Part shown: positions 35,428 to 45,490 of the stretch, piece by piece
How the letters are laid out: every line of letters begins with the position of its first letter
Position numbering within the stretch: the first letter of the stretch is position 1
From: Sabellastarte sp. h YS-2021
Taxonomy: Eukaryota > Annelida > Polychaeta > Sabellida > Sabellidae
Assembly (NCBI GenBank): GCA_964017235.1
Contig: OZ024935.1
Coordinates: 91,201,207 to 91,265,206, forward strand
Direction of reading: 5' to 3'
Length of the DNA stretch: 64,000 nt
Program-made: the position numbers and the translations under genes
The notes under the pieces: model-generated
What the model was told of the DNA's origin: nothing
Database searches by the model: none
The model's input: only the letters and a program-made list of their open reading frames with translations

Positions 35428-36285
35428 CAAAGTTATAAAGTTGATGTTTTACATCCCGTTCAACAGCCAGGGTCATATTGGTCCTCAGCATTGTCATTTG
35501 TGGGAGTCTTACACGTATAGGTGACAGGATGTGATTAGGTTTCAAACATGCTAACTACTACCCAGATAACATATGACTGGAAGCCCAACAGCATATGGTT
35601 GGCAAGTTTTGCTACCATTCAGCCAATATTGGCACATGGGTGGTTCTTGGTTAGATGTTCAGCAGTTTGCCACTGTTGGGTCAATGGTGGCTTTCCAACC
35701 AATTTTCAGACTGCCAATGTCTCTGATATTTGCCAACAGTGGGCCACCGATGGGCCAACAGCGGATTTTTTTTCAAGATAGCGGTGAGCAATAAAGGATT
35801 TGGGGAAACTTAGTAAAATATTTTTCATTGTTGTATGTTTAATGATGTGATCTCAGTCAGCCCACAATTTTTGACTGACTTTTAAACAATTTAAGACATT
35901 AAACAATATCTTTCTTATAAATACACAATACAAAAGCTATTATTGACTATATTATAATTTTATCAATGAATTATGGAATATCATATTAAGACTCCCATCC
36001 ACCATTGTTAATAATTGCCTGTGACAATATGTAGTATGACTGATAACATCTATGGTCATGTGACTTATCAATAATTAGCTTAGCTAAGATCTGCCCCCAA
36101 AATGGCGCCCATTATACTGCAATCTGATTGGCTGATGATGTTGCAGAATTTCACCGGTGGGCAAACATTGGCCCAATGGATAAAAATATGGTTGCCCACC
36201 AGTGGTAGCCTCCGGTTGGCCAACTGATTTGCTGCTGGTGGTCCACCAGTGGACTGTTATCTGGGCAGGTCACTGAGGATCTCAG
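35428..36285 (-). mobile_element. SINE family C, inverted, split by a MITE
   Basis: TTTTACATCCCGTTCAACAG, CCAGGGTCATATTGG, TAGGTGACAGGATGTG then, after the MITE, GGTCACTGAGGATCTC. The order equals the SINE C at 18253-18670. It is inserted in SINE B with a 13-bp duplication. Confidence 0.75.
35561..36265. mobile_element. TIR element with CCCAGATAACA ends
   Basis: The exact 11-bp inverted ends are CCCAGATAACA (35561-35571) and TGTTATCTGGG (36255-36265). The outer 150-200 bp on both sides is dense in inverted GCCAA/TTGGC-type words (GCCAACAGTGGGCCACCGAT; GGCAAACATTGGCCCAATGG). The middle is AT-rich without a real ORF. Target duplication not resolved. Confidence 0.75.
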
Positions 36286-36409
36286 GACCACAATTTTAAG
36301 TGGTCAACACGTCATTATGTATTTGCCTGGACATATGATCAAACCCACCTCCTCTGTGTTATCCAGGCAAATATGTTACCATTAGGCCACAGTGGCAGAC
36401 ATGACCTTG

Positions 36410-37350
36410 ACTTAAAACCCCAAAATTTGACCTTTTTTCAGTTTTTACCAAATCCTGGATGCCGGAACAAATGTCCTGACAAATCTAAATTCCTCTTAAT
36501 GACCAAGGTGAATTTGACGGAGTAGTCATCAAGTTTGGCTCTTTAATCACTTGATTTTCCTTTCTTTGGTCTTGTATTTATCATCTAATGTTAATAGATT
36601 CACAAAAAGTCAGTGATAATAATAAAACATCAGCTAAAGCATCGCAGAGATTTTGCATAGATTTTGATGTGAAGGAAAGGCTTGTCAAATTTCAGTTATC
36701 TATATGTATCCTCAGAAAATCTGGTGAAAAGAAAGTACAAGAAAATATTTGTTTGATTACATGACCTTCATGAAGAACGAAGGTCAAGTTTTTCCACGTT
36801 TTTCGATGTTAATGGTGAAAACTTTTGATAGGCCTGATATCAAGTGAGATACTGAACTTAGAAATTACTGTGGCTTGGCGAAGGCTGGCTGAAAAGGTAT
36901 ACAACACCAATAAGCATCACCTTTCCAGGGATGTGTCAGTAATATTTGGTAATATATAATTAAAAAGAAATTTTAATTGGTAGGCGATAATGAATGATAT
37001 TTAACCTTAAAATTGATGTGCATTTACAATTCTAACTTAACTTACTCAAGTTATCATCTCTTAACATTAGACCAAATAAAAATGAAATAATATGAATATA
37101 TGCACCATCTAAGTCCCCCCCCCCCCCCGCCTTCAATATGGATATGTATTGCTGATTTCAATAGCTAATTTTTATAAATTATTTCTTAAAAATTATCTTT
37201 TAATATTTCGTGTATCAGTAGAAATATATTTAGACAGAGCTTCTGCTCTATTTTTGTTGCATTGAAACTGTATCCAAATAGTTTCACTGATTTATGAATG
37301 AAAGAACAAAACTGTAGACAACACTATGTCACCACCAATTATGGCACCAA
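36410..37350. other. unannotated intronic stretch
   Basis: Only a C-run at about 37112-37129 stands out. No gene or element is supported. Confidence 0.4.
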
Positions 37351-37365
37351 AGTTTTTTTTTTTTT

Positions 37366-37397
<32 letters not shown>
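37351..37397. repeat. poly-T then poly-G tract
   Basis: About 23 T followed directly by about 22 G, a strand-asymmetric homopolymer junction prone to assembly error. Confidence 0.85.
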
Positions 37398-37454
37398 TAC
37401 TGGCGTGAAGAAACTTGTGAAAAGGTGAGGAAATTTTAATTATCAGGTGACTTG

Positions 37455-37715
37455 TCATTGACTTGCATGTAAAGTAATGCTTCCATGTTCATAGACTGTC
37501 GGGATAAGGGCCAGGGTAGAAAAGTGCCCAAAAGACCCTGTATCTATATGACTTTGGTACAATTCGATCGCAAATAGACCGGTCACAGATACATCACATG
37601 TTCTAATGACCAACCCTGTCGATAAAACTGGCGTCTGTCGGGTCAAAATCAGGGTCGAACACTGCCTGACATATACAACTGGCTGTAACAGCGATACAAT
37701 CAGTTGAATTGCCAT
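37455..37715 (-). other. CpG-containing open frame of unknown nature
   Basis: An 86-codon minus-strand frame starts MAIQLIVSLLQPVVYV. A possible acceptor (GCTGTTACAG) lies inside its start. The stretch is richer in CpG than its neighbours (TTCGATCGC, ACTGTCGGG). It lies within intron 1 of the precursor gene on the same strand, and from that acceptor the frame would be in phase 0 with exon 1. No domain is recognised. It could be an alternative exon, an old transposon piece or chance. Confidence 0.2.
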
Positions 37716-37819
37716 TTTCCGTCTTTCAGATTGAGTGTATTATAAAGGCTCACACATTCCAATAATACACGACAATCCAATTGAATGCACAAGTTGAAAG
37801 CCATGTAAGTGTACAATAT

Positions 37820-38240
37820 TTAAAATAGTGGATAGCTGATGAGGTCCAGAAGGAACCGAATGAACAGTCCATTATTTTCAAATATCGGACACCAATGAGG
37901 CTATTAACCTATTCAAATTACACCTTTCTTTGATTTTGAATTTTTTAAGATGCTAAAGGCCATTTAGTTAATTTCCATTTTGTAGGAGAACTCTATGTAT
38001 TTCTAAATTACACCTGAGAGTTTTGTTTTGTTATAAGTGTCCACTATCTTTCCCTAATGGGCAGTTGTTCTGCTCTGTCATTTTGGCCACATATAGAAGC
38101 CTTTTTCACATTTCCAAAGAAACACCTTGTACATTTGTGTCAGCCAAAATGATCATAAAACCCCCAAAACACACACCAAAAATAGAGGGATGAATATTTG
38201 GGATCTCGTAAACAGTTCATGATTTCAAGCATTGACACTT
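37820..38240. repeat. dispersed repeat D, fuller copy
   Basis: It contains CCATTATTTTCAAATATCGG then ACAC, GGCTATTAACCTATTCAAAT, AAATTACACCTGAGAGTTTT and AACCCCCAAAACACACACC, i.e. both parts that flank the MADF element at 21.4-24.1 kb. A partial second copy follows at 38220-38410. Confidence 0.55.
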
Positions 38241-38435
38241 ACTTTGCCATCAACCTCTACTTAGTTTTGTGATCACTCAGTTCATAAAAGAATGGGTTTG
38301 GTTTGAAAATGTATTTATAAGACTTTCCATACATGATATTAAATTACACTTGTGAGTTTTTCTTGGGTTTAAACTGTACAAGATTTTTTGTCAATGGACA
38401 GTCGTTCCACTAAGTGATTATGATCGCATCTGGAT

Positions 38436-38500
38436 AAAAAAGAGTCTGCTAGGGCAGAGACTGAGTGCCATAAAAGTACGGAACAGAATAGAATAGAATT
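38436..38500 (+). mobile_element. LINE 3' terminus fragment
   Basis: AGACTGAGTGCCATAAAAGT then ACGGAACAGAATAGAATAG matches the terminal words of the CR1/L2-like LINE. Confidence 0.55.
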
Positions 38501-39178
38501 CACTCCAGTGTGAAACAAGCTCTTGAATAGATCAGACTTGTGTGTATAGACCTTTACACTGTTACAAGTTTCCTGAAAAATCATTATAGTATGTAAACGT
38601 AATATTTATAGGTGAACCCGGTGATAAATTTATTAAATGAAATAAAACAAGAGAAACTTAATAAATTTTGTATTTAATTGTAGTATTTAAACCTACTTAC
38701 CACAATACTAGTATTCAACATCTTTGTGTGTGAGTTTGAACTGCTTCCTGGTTTCCCTTAGTTGTTTTTTTTCCGTCTTAATATGCCAATTTGTACCACA
38801 AACCAAACCTATAATTAATTCTGCATGTATCAATAATCCTCAAAAACGTTTTCAATGTACAATATTACTTAAATATAATGAATTACTGTAATTAATATTT
38901 GCTTAAGTTGTTCCTTGTACATAAACGTGCAAAGTATCAACAATGGATTGCCAATACAATCTCCTTTTGTACTAAAATCAGAAGGACCAATATGCTACAG
39001 CTGCTTTTCATGTGCTGTCCAATTCACCAATGAACTCCGGGATTTTATGTTCCCCAGCAAACTTTGTGTACCATTGAATGGGACACACCACGTGACTTGG
39101 TTTGCGGAAGAGTAGTTTTAGTGCTTGTAAGGAAATAGGTTGCGTTATTTTGATAGGGAGAATGGGAGGAGCCCTAAG

Positions 39179-39242
39179 GATGGTGGTGGGGGGTGGGGGT
39201 GGGGGTGGGGGTGGGGGGTGGGGGTGGGGTGGGGTGGGGGTG
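39179..39242. repeat. (GGGGGT)n tract, G-quadruplex-prone
   Basis: More than ten runs of four or more G separated by single T. A Pro-rich minus-strand ORF across it is an artefact. Confidence 0.85.
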
Positions 39243-39364
39243 TTACACAAGGGGATATAGGCATACATCCATCCCACGCCAAAAGATCTAAATTAAATAA
39301 AAGAAGTCAATAAAACTTGGTTTTCAGAAAGTTCTTGGTTCCTGTGACACAAATATTATTTTGC

Positions 39365-39700
39365 CTGCAGTTATAGGGAGGATGTTTTACCCCCATCCCA
39401 CAGCCGGTAAGGAGAGGGTGAGAGTTTTGTTATTGTGTCCATTTGTCTATCTGCCTGATTGTTTGTCTGCATGCTTACCCTCCAAACTATACAGGGGACG
39501 GGGGGTCAGATTACCTCACACCTGGTGAGGTCTACCTGTGACTCTATGATTCTCAAATGATCCAGACTGCAGAATTATCTAGTGATATTTTGACAATGTC
39601 TGCTACATAACTCCAGTCCATTCAACTAATAATCATATTAGGGCCATATGTTTATTATAGTTGGGATATAACAAAGGGTAAGTCCTACTCAAGGTTGATC
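39365..39700 (+). repeat. decayed CTCC-end repeat
   Basis: GGTAAGGAGAGGGTGAGAGT then TTTGTCTATCTGCCTGATTG then ACTATACAGGGGACGGG follows the family order loosely. Confidence 0.3.
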
Positions 39701-40130
39701 TAGATCTCAATTTTAGGGGATTTTTTTGCAAACATCTGGGGTCTCATTTACATGAATAACATTGTATCCAGATGATGTAGGGTTTGAACGATCTGTTAGA
39801 ATTGCTTAAAACGAGATTGCAAATAGATATATAGTACATCGAGATGAAAAAACCCTCGAAACACATAAAGTTTTCATTGATCTATTTTTGTTTTTATTTG
39901 ATTTTGAAATACTATTTATATGGAACTGTTCAAATTCAGAATCATCAGGATCTACCACATGCTATGCAGAGACATGTTTTCCCCTGTTGTTATACTTCTT
40001 ACCACTGGTGCTTGGGAGACAGAAGGTGTTGCCTACTCCCCATCTGCACCTGGATCATACTTTTTCATGCATGTATCTACAAACAGAGATTCACCTACCT
40101 TTGAATGTGATTCAGCATAATATTTGGACA

Positions 40131-40370
40131 GGACGGCTTCAGGTGGGATTTCGCTGGGATTCGTATTTCGGTAGGACAGCTTCAGGAGGGATTTTGCTTG
40201 GATTCGTATTTGGGTAGGAGAGCTTCAGGGGGATTTTGCTGGGATTGTTATTTGGGTAGGACAACTTCAGGGGATTTTGCTTGGATTTGTATTTGGGTAA
40301 GGACGGCTTCATGTGGGATTTTGCTTGGATTCATATTTGGGCAGGACTCTTTGGGCAGGGTTTTACTTGT
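40131..40370. repeat. minisatellite, unit 42-43 bp, about 5.5 copies
   Basis: Each unit reads GGACGGCTTCAGGTGGGATT then TTGCTTGGATTCGTATTTGG GTA, with a few substitutions. ORFs across it are repeats in translation only. Confidence 0.9.
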
Positions 40371-40811
40371 TCAAGTACCACAATATAATACAGTTGTATC
40401 ATGCAGTGTATTAGCATAGAGAACTTTACCAAGATGTGACCACCTCTCCCCTGGCAAAGACTCTCCCCACCCACAAATTTTCAGAAAAAATGGTGACAAA
40501 AATTATGCTGACCATTACAACAACAACAGTGACAAAGATTATCACGATGGAAAAACTACTTTCAGGGGACCTAATATACTAAATACGGTAAAGGTGTGTC
40601 ATAAATAGTGTCCACACAGCTAATGGCTAACTACACAAAAACAAATACACATGAAGGTTGTGTGAGAGGTTGGCTCTCAAAGACAGGAGGGCGCAAGAAA
40701 CACGGCAAACATAACAGTACAGATTTAATGGATGGTCAAAATGAGAAAGTCATTGAAAAGTCCGGACAATTATGTCTCACTACTCCAGTGCACAAACAGG
40801 CATTTACCCTT

Positions 40812-40868
40812 GAGGGGGGAGGTAGGGAAGAAGGGGGATGGGGTTGGGGGTGGGGGGTCTATGGGGGA
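40812..40868. repeat. G-rich tract
   Basis: Runs of GGGG or longer (GGGGGGAGG, GGGGTTGGGGGTGGGGGG) over about 55 bp, possible quadruplex. Confidence 0.7.
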
Positions 40869-41739
40869 TTAGATTAAACTAAGTCTTCATTGTACATGTT
40901 CACTGTCTGTGGATATGGTTTGCAATCTGGTATTCTATGTCAGTGAGTTTATTTAGTCTGCAATTAGGACAAGATAACAGCTGAATTTGTTTCATATAAA
41001 CAAAACCATAAACCAATTCTGAACCAAATAATATTCAAAATTACTTCTATGTTAAAGGGGGGATTGTTACTGTCAATATTCATTGAGATACATGGAAATA
41101 GTTTGCAACAGTTTGCAGAAAAAGAGGAGTAAATGTGAATTGTAACTTACTTTGCCCACACATGAAAATACATTGCATAGATTTTTTGTTGGATTGTATA
41201 TGTAGCTACTTTGGAGGAAGGTAATCTTGAATGGAAAAGGTAATTAAGAAATCATTGCATTATCGTGGGTGGATTTATGATGACCAATAACATTTGGTTA
41301 AACTCCTTTAGTTACCTTCTTTAAAAAAGGGTTAATTTTTTAGCTATCAGTAAAGGCCATGGACAATAGATTGTCGGGAGATGACTCAAAGCCCCATTAT
41401 GGAGGCTGGGGGAAAATCTATGCTCTTAAAACATCCAAAGCTTAACATGTTTAATTAATAGTTTTCAATGAAAAGCAAATAGATCTGGAAATGGGCGGAA
41501 ATGAAGCATTAAAGCTTGAGTAGTGAGTGTTTATTAAACCCCGGTCACACTGACCTGATGAGATGCCCCAATGTTGGTCAGTTTTGATGTTTGCTCCCTG
41601 CTCAACCCCATTTGAAACAAATTGAATGTAAAATTCATATATGGGCTTAAATTGAAATTAACAATGACAAAAGTGAAAACTATAAATGCTGCATATTTAA
41701 CCCTTTACAGTGTATATTAATTAAAATAATGTAAGAAAT

Positions 41740-42110
41740 TCAGAATCTAAATTTGTCTTTTCGGCAATTGATATATGATCTAACATTGTATGGTGCATTC
41801 TCAAAAAGTGTGTTGCCAATGACAATCAGTTTTTGAATTAGTTTTCCATATTGTGTTTTGTGCCATGTTAAAGTGCTTGTAAAGTTAAACCAGCCAGCAT
41901 CAGGATCACTGATATAAACACTATGTTTTGTGAGCTGTACATTCATTGGGCACATACAGTATAATTCCATGTAGAAGTTAGATTGTTGTCCAATCTTCCT
42001 TCTTAGTGAGTTTTTGCAGCCTCTTGGTCTTTTCTGACCCATTAAACTTTGTCAGAATTATATTGGGGATGAAAGAACAGTGAAATGTGAAGGTAACATA
42101 ACTCAGTCCA
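41740..42110 (-). other. candidate coding remnant, copy 1 of duplicated block
   Basis: A 100-codon minus-strand frame (41740-42042) starts MGQKRPRGCKNSLRRKIG and ends NCRKDKFRF. An overlapping frame reads SFIPNIILTKFNGSEK. The second matches WILSIILTKFNEPNES in copy 2 (61426-61659), so the shared part is TFTF-x5-IILTKFN. Downstream the two copies do not align as protein. It could be an old exon or repeat; no family recognised. Confidence 0.25.
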
Positions 42111-42127
42111 ACCGCTCTAGTAACTGA

Positions 42128-42152
42128 CACCCCCCCCCCCCCCCCCCCCCCG
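42128..42152. repeat. poly-C tract
   Basis: About 23 C in a row at the edge of SINE B. Confidence 0.85.
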
Positions 42153-42347
42153 ACTGAAAGACACAAACTCAGGGATGACCGTTTATCAACATCCATAGGG
42201 TTCTTCAGCCTGTTACTGGGGATAAGACTAAAGGATAACCATGTTAAGCTGTCATCCGAGCAAGTATGTATCTACCTGTCTCTGGGATCAAACTGAGGTC
42301 CATTGTGTTCCCAGGCGAGTGTGTTATCCACTGGGCCTCAGTGGCAG
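42153..42347 (-). mobile_element. SINE family B, inverted, shared by both duplicate blocks
   Basis: Words CTGAAAGACACAAACTCAGG, CTGTTACTGGGGATAAGAC, TCTGGGATCAAACTGAGG and TATCCACTGGGCCTCAGTGG. The same insertion, with matching outer flank (ATTCATTACATA), is at 61779-61966. Confidence 0.85.
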
Positions 42348-42461
42348 ATCCATTACATAATATCCACTTCATATTTCATTTTTTAAGTAGCCATGACACT
42401 GGTTTTTGTTTAAACTTTAGAGTTTTTGTAGTGTATCAAAACTATATTGTGAAGGTTTATT

Positions 42462-42905
42462 ACCTCCACCAAGGAGGTTATGTTTTCGCCTGGGTTTGTT
42501 TGTTTGTGAACAAGATAACTAAAAAAAGTGAACGGATTTTGATGAAATTTTCAGGATATGTCTGAAAAGGTAAAAGGAAGAAATGATTCAACTTTGGGAG
42601 TGATCCAGATCATCTGAATCTTCTGGATCCATAAAATGTAATTTTTAATGACAGATAACTCAAAAAGTTATGGACGGATTTTGATGAAATGTTAGGATAT
42701 GTCCTAAATGGGACAAGTGATTAGATTTTGGGAGTGATCTGGATCACTGTCTGGATCCATGGAAAATAAATTGGGACTGATCCCGATCACTGTCTGCAAA
42801 AATATGAAATAGAGGGGAAAAAAGCAATATCAGTGCTTAACGGTAGGTTTTCAAAGTCCAGGAATTGAGCTCCCGTGGTGGAGGTCTGTGCTCTCCGAGT
42901 GCTCT
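42462..42905 (+). mobile_element. CTCC-end dispersed repeat, full copy
   Basis: It begins ATTACCTCCACCAAGGAGGT and ends CCCGTGGTGGAGGTCTGTGC then CTCCGAGTGCTC, so ACCTCCACCA and TGGTGGAGGT are inverted at the ends. The interior repeats AACGGATTTTGATGAAATTT and GGGAGTGATCCAGATC/GGATCACTGTCTGGATCC twice. It is absent from the matching place in duplicate copy 2, so it inserted after the duplication or was lost there. This kind of repeat is widespread in marine animals; I cannot assign its class. Confidence 0.7.
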
Positions 42906-43597
42906 TGTTTTGAATGTTTTCTAAATTATAGCTTTTTGTTTTTCTGTTTATAACTAAGGAAATTTCTCCAATAGATCTTCCACTTTTGACTCGGCTCTAA
43001 AAATTTGTTAATTTATAGCTCAAGAAAAGGTTTTAATAACCAGAGATTATTACCCATAAAGTTATCAGATTTTTTAAAACTCATTGTCAATAATTCATTT
43101 TAACTTTTTTCCACTTAGCCTAAAGGAGCTTTCTAATATATAGATTTTCTATGTAAATGTAAACCACAATGACATCACTGATTGAATTAGACCACCAATA
43201 TAAAGTGGTTGGGATTTGCCAATCAAATATTTAGCTGAGAGCCTTAATTGACGTCACAAGACAATAGCATCCTAGAGGAATATCATGACGTCACAGATGA
43301 TATAGGTTTTCGATCATCTATAACAAACACAGAAGTAATTTTACAGCTCTATTTTACTGAAAAGGGGAATTTTGTTTTAAATTACTAAAAAGTGAATAAT
43401 TACATCTTTACACCCCATTTCCACTTCTGTGTCTTTCACCAGACTGACAAGTTGATGCTGTCCAGATTGATGGTTGGACTTATATTTTAGTTTTAACATT
43501 TCAGCAGTGTCACTGGGCCAATTGTAGATGATTGTCCCATTCTTAAAATATGTTTAAAACTTTTACCAGTGAGTTAAGTGGTTTTTAGGACTTATTT

Positions 43598-43830
43598 TTG
43601 TGGTGTAACAACTTATCATTATGGAGAAATGACTTGTCCTTTATGTGCTACTGTTTATCTTTGTGGCGCTATGGCTTATCTTTAATGTGCTACAACTCAT
43701 CTTTATGGAGCCATGACTTATCTTGGATATGCCACAACCTATCTTTGTGTAGCTATTACACATCTGTGTTGAGCTACAACTTATCTTCAATGTGCTATGA
43801 CTTCTCTCTAAGGTGCTTAATCTTATGAAC
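43598..43830. repeat. minisatellite, unit about 27 bp
   Basis: About eight units on ATGACTTATCTTTATG and GTGCTACAAC. A shorter version is at 62470-62575 in the duplicate, so unit number changed after duplication. The Leu/Ser-rich ORF across it is an artefact. Confidence 0.7.
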
Positions 43831-44369
43831 GCAAAAGAGTCACCAGGTCATGGTATTAAAAGTATTCTGTGTGAATCCTAACAGCTGGAAGCAGGTTGAA
43901 AGGGCTTTCTTTTCTACAATCTTTTTGTACAAATCGCGTATTTTGACAGTTTCCTGGACTCTTTCAACGGGTATTATTACAATATTGTAAATCTGCTAGA
44001 TCTGATGATAAGTCGCATGTTTGGAACTAGGGTGTTACAAGTGATAGTTTTTGTAAGTTACCTTATGTTAAAATAATATTTTAAGTGTTGCCGAGATAAT
44101 ACATATTTTTACATAATTTTCCTTAGAAATTACTATCTATTTATTAAATGACAAACAAAAATGAAAAAAAAAAACATGGTCATTTACAAAAATAGCTCAA
44201 AAACAAAAAAGAAAGAAAAAATATTCTTTCATTAAAAATACAATTTACAGGATGTAATAGTGGTGAGATTTCACTAGTCATAAATGTAAGGAATAATTCA
44301 TTGGCTGGTACAGATTGAATTATAGACAAACATACTTTTGATATCTGCAAGAAAAGAAATCATACTCAC

Positions 44370-44418
44370 CTTTACAAACACTGCAATAACACAGAAAAAG
44401 ATATTCATCTTCAATCAC
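44370..44418 (-). CDS. secreted Cys-rich precursor, exon 1 (start codon)
   Basis: On the minus strand the acceptor TTTTTTCTCATCAG precedes GTGATTGAAG, then an ATG at 44408-44406 opening MNIFFCVIAVFVK, then the donor AAG|GTGAGT at 44370. The 13 codons end in phase 0, as exon 2 (6904) requires. The joined N-terminus is hydrophobic over residues 3-25 and reads as a signal peptide. The intron would be 37.5 kb, long but usual for such genes in repeat-rich animal genomes. An upstream non-coding exon is implied by the acceptor and was not found. The weak point is the shortness of the exon. Confidence 0.55.
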
Positions 44419-44544
44419 CTGATGAGAAAAAAGCAAATTCGTTTATTCGGAGGTTTCCTATAATATCTTCCTATGTTATATGTAATGGTCAATTCCCTAT
44501 TCCTAACTGTGCACCAAGCGACCTTTAGTATCAAGTTTATTAAC

Positions 44545-44700
44545 CTCCAACAATGAGGTATATGTGATTGGCTTCATGTGTTTGTTCTTCAGACAGATTT
44601 CAATGAAAGTTTCAGGAAATATAACCAATATCACAAGGAATAGGAATGGTTTGGATCACCATCTGGATTCAGGAATATTTTACATTTTTTTATAATTGCA
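44545..44700 (+). repeat. decayed CTCC-end repeat
   Basis: TTAACCTCCAACAATGAGGT, TCAATGAAAGTTTCAGGAAA and TTTGGATCACCATCTGGATT occur in family order. Confidence 0.55.
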
Positions 44701-45094
44701 GTCGTAAGTGATAGCTTACTTCTACATTAATATGTTGGTTAAATTTAGTATATTTTCTCAGTTCAGCCTTGAACACGGCACTGTTGGACCAATATGCATG
44801 TATTAAGGCCAATAAATCTTCTTTTATAATTTTTTTGCCAAATTGAACATTTTGCCATTAGTAATATAATCACATCTACAAAAAAAAAAACAACTATATT
44901 TGGAAATAGTTGTATGTTACTGAATATCCCTATCTGCTCTCTCGAACCCCTTTGGGGTACAGCTAAGAGGTTAAAGTTATTGGTTGCTAGGTTGACTGTG
45001 TGGTTACTCTTTTTGGAGTCCACTCAAGAGACTGCAATAGGTTTGGTATAATGTATATGTTACAGGCAAACTGTGTAAATAAGGTATTTTGGGA

Positions 45095-45490
45095 AATGCC
45101 TAAAAATCCTCGTTTGACCTTGAAGGTGGGGCCCAAGGTCAAATCTGAACACATCAGAAGTTCACAGCCCATGACTTTCTATTTGCTGGATTCACACTCC
45201 AAACCTCTAGGACCAATACTAGGGAAGTTTTAGGCCTTTTAAAGTTTGGTTACCCTCATTTGACCTTGAAGGAGAAGCCTATCATGAATTCCTGTAAGGT
45301 GGTTTCACAGTGCAAACCTCTAGCACCAATAATAAGCAAGTTATTAACACTTTTAAGTTTAGTTATCCTTGTTTGACCTTGAAGGAAGGGCCCAAGATCA
45401 AATCAGACCACATCAGAAGATTCCCAGCCCATGATTTCCTTTAAGTTGGTTTCACATGCCAAACCTCTACAACCAATAATATTGGAGATA
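45095..45490. repeat. tandem repeat with TGACCTTGAAGG cores
   Basis: Three diverged units of about 115-145 bp, each with TTTGACCTTGAAGG (45113, 45258, 45372), then GGGCCCAAGRTCAAAT, AAACCTCTAG and ACCAATAATA. TGACCTTGA is also the monomeric NR5A/ERR nuclear-receptor half-site; whether that matters here is unknown. Confidence 0.65.

Larger units (their letters stand above)
35325..36405 (-). mobile_element. SINE family B, inverted, split by SINE C
   Basis: The 3' half, 35325-35427 (AGGCAGACACTCATGGATGA, GGCCTGCTACTGGGGATAGG), and the 5' half, 36286-36405 (GATCAAACCCACCTCC; CCATTAGGCCACAGTGGCAG), are separated by a nested SINE C. The 13-bp duplication GACCACAATTTTA is at 35415-35427 and 36286-36298. 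Confidence 0.8.

Noticed and set aside
39008-39277. Pro-rich minus-strand ORF
   Set aside because: Produced by the (GGGGGT)n tract.
40198-40419. repetitive Gly/Trp ORF as a structural protein
   Set aside because: It is the 43-bp minisatellite in translation; the unit length is not a multiple of three and the frames shift.
43598-43828. Leu/Ser/Cys-rich ORF
   Set aside because: Produced by the 27-bp minisatellite; not kept in the duplicate copy.
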